The translations under genes were made by a program, and so were the position numbers. This document shows, piece after piece, positions 60,729 through 64,000 of a stretch of 64,000 nucleotides of DNA. The notes beneath the pieces are model-generated. The model searched no databases and was not told the DNA's origin. It was given only the letters and a program-made list of their open reading frames with translations. The stretch is from NCBI RefSeq assembly GCF_000719955.1, contig NZ_JOII01000006.1, positions 124,001 through 188,000 on the forward strand. Direction: 5' to 3'. The stretch's first letter is position 1. Every line of letters begins with the position of its first letter. This DNA comes from Streptomyces albidoflavus. Lineage in GTDB: Bacteria; Actinomycetota; Actinomycetes; Streptomycetales; Streptomycetaceae.

Positions 60729-62123
60729 TCAGCCCCCGCCGCGCTCCTCGCGTATCCGGGAGACGACCTCGGCCACGGTGGTCCGCACCGCCTCGGTCTC
60801 CGTGAGGAAGTGCCAGTAGTCCGGGTGGCGCCCCTCCAGGCCCGCCAGTGCCTGTTCCAGGCGGGCCACCGAGGCGTCGAGCGGACCGGCGTGACGCGGG
60901 TCCGGGGTGTTGCGGCCGGCCATCGCCAGCCGCTGCGCGTCCCGGATGGCGAAGCGGGTCCGCTCCACCTCCTGCTGCGGGTCCTTCGCCACCTCGTTGA
61001 GCCGGCGGAGGCGGTCGCCGGCGGCCGAGACGGCCTCGTCGGTGGAGTTCAGCAGCGCGCGCACCGTCGACAGCAGGGAGGTCGCGTCCGGCCAGCGCTG
61101 CTCCTCGCGGGCCGTGCGCGCCTCCCGGAGCTTCGCCTCCGCCTGCCGGACGCTCTCCGCCGCCTGCTGGGGGACCGGCTGGAGGTCCTGCCAGCAGGCG
61201 GCCGAGAAACGTCGCCGCAGCTCGCTGAGGACCGGCTCGACCTGGCTCGCCCGGGTGGTCAGTGCCTGTGCCCTGGTCCTGAGGCTCACCAGCCGACGGT
61301 CGATCTCGGCCGCGCGCTCGGGGAGCCGCTCGGCCTCGGCGCGGACGGCCTCGGCCTCCCGCAGCACCTGGTCGGCGCGGTGCAGGGTCTCCTGGACGCC
61401 GTGCCGGCCCGCGCCCTGGTTCAGCTTGGTCAGCTCGGGGCCGAGGGCGGCCAGCCGCGCCGCCAGGTCGTCCGCGCGCAGCCCCGACTCGCGGGTGGCG
61501 TCCAGCGCCTGGCTGGCGGCGAGCAGCGCCTGGCGGGCCCGCTCGACGGCGGGGGCCAGCCGCGCCAGCTGCGTCTCGGCCTGGTCGAGCAGGGGGGCCA
61601 GGCCGCGCTGGAACCGGTCCAGCTCCTGGCGGACCCGCACCAGGTCGTCCTTGGCGCGGGTCAGCTGCGTCCTGGCCTGGGTGGCGACGGACGCGTCCAG
61701 GTCGTCGCGGTCCAGGTCGTGGGCGTCGACCGCCTCGATGTAGAAGTGGCTGACCTCGTCGATGCGCTGCCCCAGCGCGACGAACTCCTCCTGGGCCCGG
61801 CGGGCGGCGGGCGAGGGGTCGACCGCGCCGATGGTCTCTATGGAGATCCGCAGATCGCGCTGGGCCGTGTCCAGCTCGTAGAAGGCGGCGGCCGCCGCGT
61901 CCTTGGCGGCCTGGGCGTCGGCCCGCTGGCTCTCGCCGCGTCCGCCGAACCAGCGCCGGGTGCCCCCGCCGGTGAACGCGGCGGGCACCGCCGCCAGCAG
62001 CAGGGGAAGGGGAAGCAGCGCCAGGGTGAGGGCGTCCCGCAGCGCGGAGCCCCGGCGGGCCCCGTCCCCCGAAGGGGTCCGGCCGCCTGTCGGTGTGTCC
62101 GGCTGCGAAGGTGTCGCCGTCAT
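60729..62123 (-). CDS. Membrane-anchored coiled-coil protein
   Basis: A 464-residue protein. The first 30 residues are hydrophilic, a single hydrophobic segment spans about 30-50 (LTLALLPLPLLLAAVPAAFTGG), and almost all the rest is long heptad-like helix, rich in Ala, Arg, Glu and Gln (for example DLDASVATQARTQLTRAKDD). No enzyme motif is visible. It is probably a scaffold or cell-envelope component tied to the membrane; related to the helical TPM/PspA-like proteins found near Ter genes only loosely. Single gene on the - strand. Confidence 0.75.
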   Translation of the reverse strand: MTATPSQPDTPTGGRTPSGDGARRGSALRDALTLALLPLPLLLAAVPAAFTGGGTRRWFGGRGESQRADAQAAKDAAAAAFYELDTAQRDLRISIETIGAVDPSPAARRAQEEFVALGQRIDEVSHFYIEAVDAHDLDRDDLDASVATQARTQLTRAKDDLVRVRQELDRFQRGLAPLLDQAETQLARLAPAVERARQALLAASQALDATRESGLRADDLAARLAALGPELTKLNQGAGRHGVQETLHRADQVLREAEAVRAEAERLPERAAEIDRRLVSLRTRAQALTTRASQVEPVLSELRRRFSAACWQDLQPVPQQAAESVRQAEAKLREARTAREEQRWPDATSLLSTVRALLNSTDEAVSAAGDRLRRLNEVAKDPQQEVERTRFAIRDAQRLAMAGRNTPDPRHAGPLDASVARLEQALAGLEGRHPDYWHFLTETEAVRTTVAEVVSRIREERGGG

Positions 62124-62277
62124 CCCTCTCCCGTGCTGGTTCCGCCCTGCCCGGCATCATTCTCCCACCGGTTAATGACGAACACGGGAGCCGGAAAGTT
62201 CGCTCACGGGGCCGCCGGTTCTCCGCTCCGCGCCCTGGCATGCGCCCGGGCGCCCGGAACGGCCCGCTCCGGCGGGG

Positions 62278-63057
62278 TCAGCCCGCCGGCCGCACGGTGA
62301 TGTTGCCGTCCTCGGCGGTGACGGAGACCACCCGGGAACTGGCCGGGTCCTCCAGCACGGAGACGTTGGTCCGGCCGTCCTCGACCTCCGTCCGCACGTC
62401 GTAGGCGGCCTCCGGCAGCTCCACGGTCACCGAGCCGTCCCTGCTGCCGGCGTCGACGCGTTCGGGCGCCTTCACCAGCGCGAGCACCAGCGAGCCGTCC
62501 TCGGTCCGTGCCCGCACCCGGGAGGAGGAGACGGAGCGGGTGGTGATCGCGCCGTCGGCGCTGCGCAGGTCGAGAGGGCCGGAGACGTCCTCGACGGTCA
62601 GCGGGGCGTCGGAACCGTGCAGGGTGAGCGGCGCGCTGAAGCCCTTCGCGGTGACCGCGCCGTCCTGGGTCCGCAGGGCCACGGCGGTGTCGGCGGGCAC
62701 CTCGATCCGGTGCCTGGCGTCGCAGTGCGCCAGGAGACCCGCGCAGCTGACGCGGAGCGTCAGCGCGTCCCCCTCCACCGTCCACTCGGCGCGGGGTGTC
62801 GACCCCAGCAGGACCCGCCCGCTGAACCAGCGGGTCACCCGCACCTCCTCGCCGTCCCCCGGCACCAGCTCGATCCGTGAGTCGTCCGAGTCGACGGTGA
62901 GGGTGCGCCCGGTCAGGGCGAAGCTCTTGTGCTCCGGCTCCGCACCGCCGTCGGCCGAGGCGTCCTGGCCGCAGCCCGTGGTGAGCAGAACGAGCGCCAC
63001 CGCGCCCGCGCCCAGTGCCGCCGACCGCCGGGGCCGGGACGTCGTCCGTACGCTCAT
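62278..63057 (-). CDS. DUF4097-like beta-helix lipoprotein
   Basis: A 259-residue lipoprotein. The signal peptide ends with TTGCG (lipobox TTGC). The mature part has many short beta repeats (VDSDDSRIELVPG, LRTQDGAVTAKG, LRSADGAITTRS, AGSRDGSVTVEL, TAEDGNITVRP), the pattern of the DUF4097 adhesin-like fold where each turn ends with DG and a T or S. It sits outside the membrane and may measure or bind surface material. GGAGGAA precedes the ATG. Confidence 0.85.
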   Translation of the reverse strand: MSVRTTSRPRRSAALGAGAVALVLLTTGCGQDASADGGAEPEHKSFALTGRTLTVDSDDSRIELVPGDGEEVRVTRWFSGRVLLGSTPRAEWTVEGDALTLRVSCAGLLAHCDARHRIEVPADTAVALRTQDGAVTAKGFSAPLTLHGSDAPLTVEDVSGPLDLRSADGAITTRSVSSSRVRARTEDGSLVLALVKAPERVDAGSRDGSVTVELPEAAYDVRTEVEDGRTNVSVLEDPASSRVVSVTAEDGNITVRPAG

Positions 63058-63286
63058 GAGCCATTCCTCCAGGTCGGACCGCGTCTCGGCAGGCGCCGGC
63101 GGTCCGCCCGGAGCTGCCCGGAACCCGGTACGGCCGGGCTTCCTCATGGTGCAGAACCCTAGGAAGCGGCGGCCTGCCCGGACATCCGGCGGACCACCGG
63201 ACCGGGCTGCGGCGGACCACCCGCGCGAGGTGGGGACAACCCCCGTACGCCGACGTCGCGGGCCCCCTGTCGCCGCCGGAACGGGT

Positions 63287-63317
63287 TTGCCGGGCAGCGG
63301 CGGCGGCAAGGTAGGCT
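63287..63317 (+). promoter_or_regulatory. Possible tRNA-Val promoter
   Basis: TTGCCG (63287-63292) and TAGGCT (63312-63317) lie 19 bases apart. Transcription would begin about seven bases before the tRNA. Confidence 0.35.
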
Positions 63318-63330
63318 GTCGATTCGTCCC

Positions 63331-63402
63331 GGGCGCGTAGCTCAGGGGTAGAGCGCTGCCCTTACAAGGCAGATGTCGGCGGTTCGAAACCGTCCGCGCC
63401 CA
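63331..63402 (+). tRNA. tRNA-Val (anticodon UAC)
   Basis: A 72-base cloverleaf. The acceptor arm is GGGCGCG paired with CGCGCCC, the anticodon stem CTGCC/GGCAG holds the loop CTTACAA giving anticodon UAC (valine), and the T-arm is GGCGGTTCGAAACCGTC. The 3' CCA is encoded, at 63403-63405. D-loop CTCAGGGGTAGAG is normal. Confidence 0.97.
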
Positions 63403-63417
63403 CCAGCCCGAGGCAAC

Positions 63418-63466
63418 GAGAAGGCCCGGCTCCCCGGTGTGAAACCGGAGGGGCCGGGCCTTTCTC
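63418..63466 (+). terminator. Terminator after tRNA-Val
   Basis: A long GC-rich hairpin (GAGAAGGCCCGGC with GCCGGGCCTTTCTC, one bulged T) begins 13 bases after the CCA end. Confidence 0.75.
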
Positions 63467-63542
63467 ACGGGGCGAGCCGGACCGGTGGCCGGTTCAGGGC
63501 AGGTCCTCGTCCGGCCGCCCGGTGCGGCGCAGCACGTGCGCG

Positions 63543-63779
63543 CTACGCCTTGGTACGGGCGGAGGACCCCGAACCCCGTACCTCCAGGTCCGCGAGGAGT
63601 GCGCGGGTGGCGTCGGTGACGGCCTCGACGGCCGTGTCGAACACCTCCTGGTTGTGCGCGGCCGGAGCCCGGAAACCGGAGACCTTGCGGACGTACTGGA
63701 GGGCGGCTGCGCGGATCTCGTCCTCGGTCGCCTCCTCGGGGAGCGCGGGCGGGCGGAGGGTCTTGATGCTGCGGCACAT
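63543..63779 (-). CDS. DUF2277 family protein
   Basis: A 78-residue protein that begins MCRSIKTLRPP and contains ATEDEIRAAALQYVRKVSGF, the signature of the DUF2277 family. A single Cys at position 2 and a conserved Phe-rich helix characterise it. Function is unknown. The ATG is at 63779. The C-terminal 15 residues (GSGSSARTKA) are variable. Confidence 0.9.
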   Translation of the reverse strand: MCRSIKTLRPPALPEEATEDEIRAAALQYVRKVSGFRAPAAHNQEVFDTAVEAVTDATRALLADLEVRGSGSSARTKA

Positions 63780-63833
63780 GGTTCCAGTGTCGCGCGGAAG
63801 CGCCCGCGCCGCGGAGTCCTCCGGGGAAAGGTC

Positions 63834-64000
63834 TCAGCGGGCCGTGGCCGGGCGGCGCATCAGGTAGGCCGCGCCCGCCCCCGCGGCGAAGAGAGCGAGT
63901 ACCGAGACGCCGGTGGCGAGCCAGTTGGCGCCCAGCCAGTGGGCACCGAAGTAGCCGAGGCCCACGCTGTAGCAGGCCCAGGCGACGCCGGCCGCGGCGG
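63834..64000 (-). CDS. Membrane protein, C-terminal part, probably DedA family (truncated by window)
   Basis: Only the last 54 codons are in the window. They read AAAGVAWACYSVGLGYFGAH, then a hydrophobic segment (VSVLALFAAGAGAAYL) and the basic end MRRPATAR. The G-V-A-W-A-C-Y-S-V-G-L-G-Y pattern followed by a last helix is the usual end of DedA proteins, so I call it DedA-like, but the diagnostic motifs lie outside the window. Confidence 0.5.
   Translation of the reverse strand, partial: AAAGVAWACYSVGLGYFGAHWLGANWLATGVSVLALFAAGAGAAYLMRRPATAR

Overview
The window is a stretch of Streptomyces chromosome. Coding sequence is extremely GC-rich with G/C in nearly every third codon position, starts are often GTG, genes are translationally coupled by ATGA or GTGA overlaps, and I found a single TTA codon in all the genes I accept. 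The block fabF-acpP-fabH-fabD-fasR followed by aceE, a DUF3052 gene, ahpE and terD genes is the order known from S. coelicolor (about SCO2390 down to SCO2366), which fixes the genus-level assignment. I cannot name the species.

Region 1 (1-13.9 kb) is mainly stress and redox metabolism. It holds an ATP-grasp protein, a HAD phosphatase, an F420-dependent oxidoreductase coupled to a LigD-type primase-polymerase, a large-subunit catalase behind a SigB-like promoter, two SDR/epimerase proteins, and a leftward operon of class I methyltransferase, CDGSH iron-sulfur protein, haem-oxygenase-like iron enzyme and SDR. A DUF6479 membrane protein, a two-domain VOC protein and an orphan MreB-like protein follow.

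Region 2 (13.9-25 kb) is more accessory: an MFS exporter with a probably leaderless mRNA, a 19-residue peptide gene, a hypothetical gene with the only TTA codon, three tandem copies of an intergenic repeat, a divergent MarR / quinone-type oxidoreductase plus Ohr pair, an EI24 membrane protein, a TetR / GH3 beta-glucosidase pair and a secreted SGNH esterase. A 79-bp hairpin with an unusual one-directional G.U bias lies beside a complete IS5-type insertion sequence whose transposase needs a frameshift.

Region 3 (25-34 kb) is the type II fatty-acid initiation and elongation cluster with its regulator FasR, then pirin, GNAT and serine hydrolase genes. Region 4 (34-44.5 kb) holds a MerR / aldo-keto reductase unit, an acyltransferase, two paralogous DUF1023 hydrolases placed around a NarL-type two-component system, a DUF4429-SHOCT protein and an I36-type inhibitor.

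Region 5 (44.9-60 kb) holds pyruvate dehydrogenase E1 (aceE), DUF3052, AhpE and then a tellurium-resistance-type (Ter) module: two canonical TerD proteins, a DUF475/TerC-like membrane protein, a TerA-like protein, a TerD with a proline/tyrosine-rich tail, a CitE-like lyase, a fused phosphoribosyltransferase/StiP protein and a Cof-type HAD phosphatase. The last three look like the biosynthetic arm described for Ter systems. The end carries an S41 protease, DedA, FmdB, a coiled-coil protein, a DUF4097-like lipoprotein, tRNA-Val(UAC), DUF2277 and a truncated DedA-like gene.
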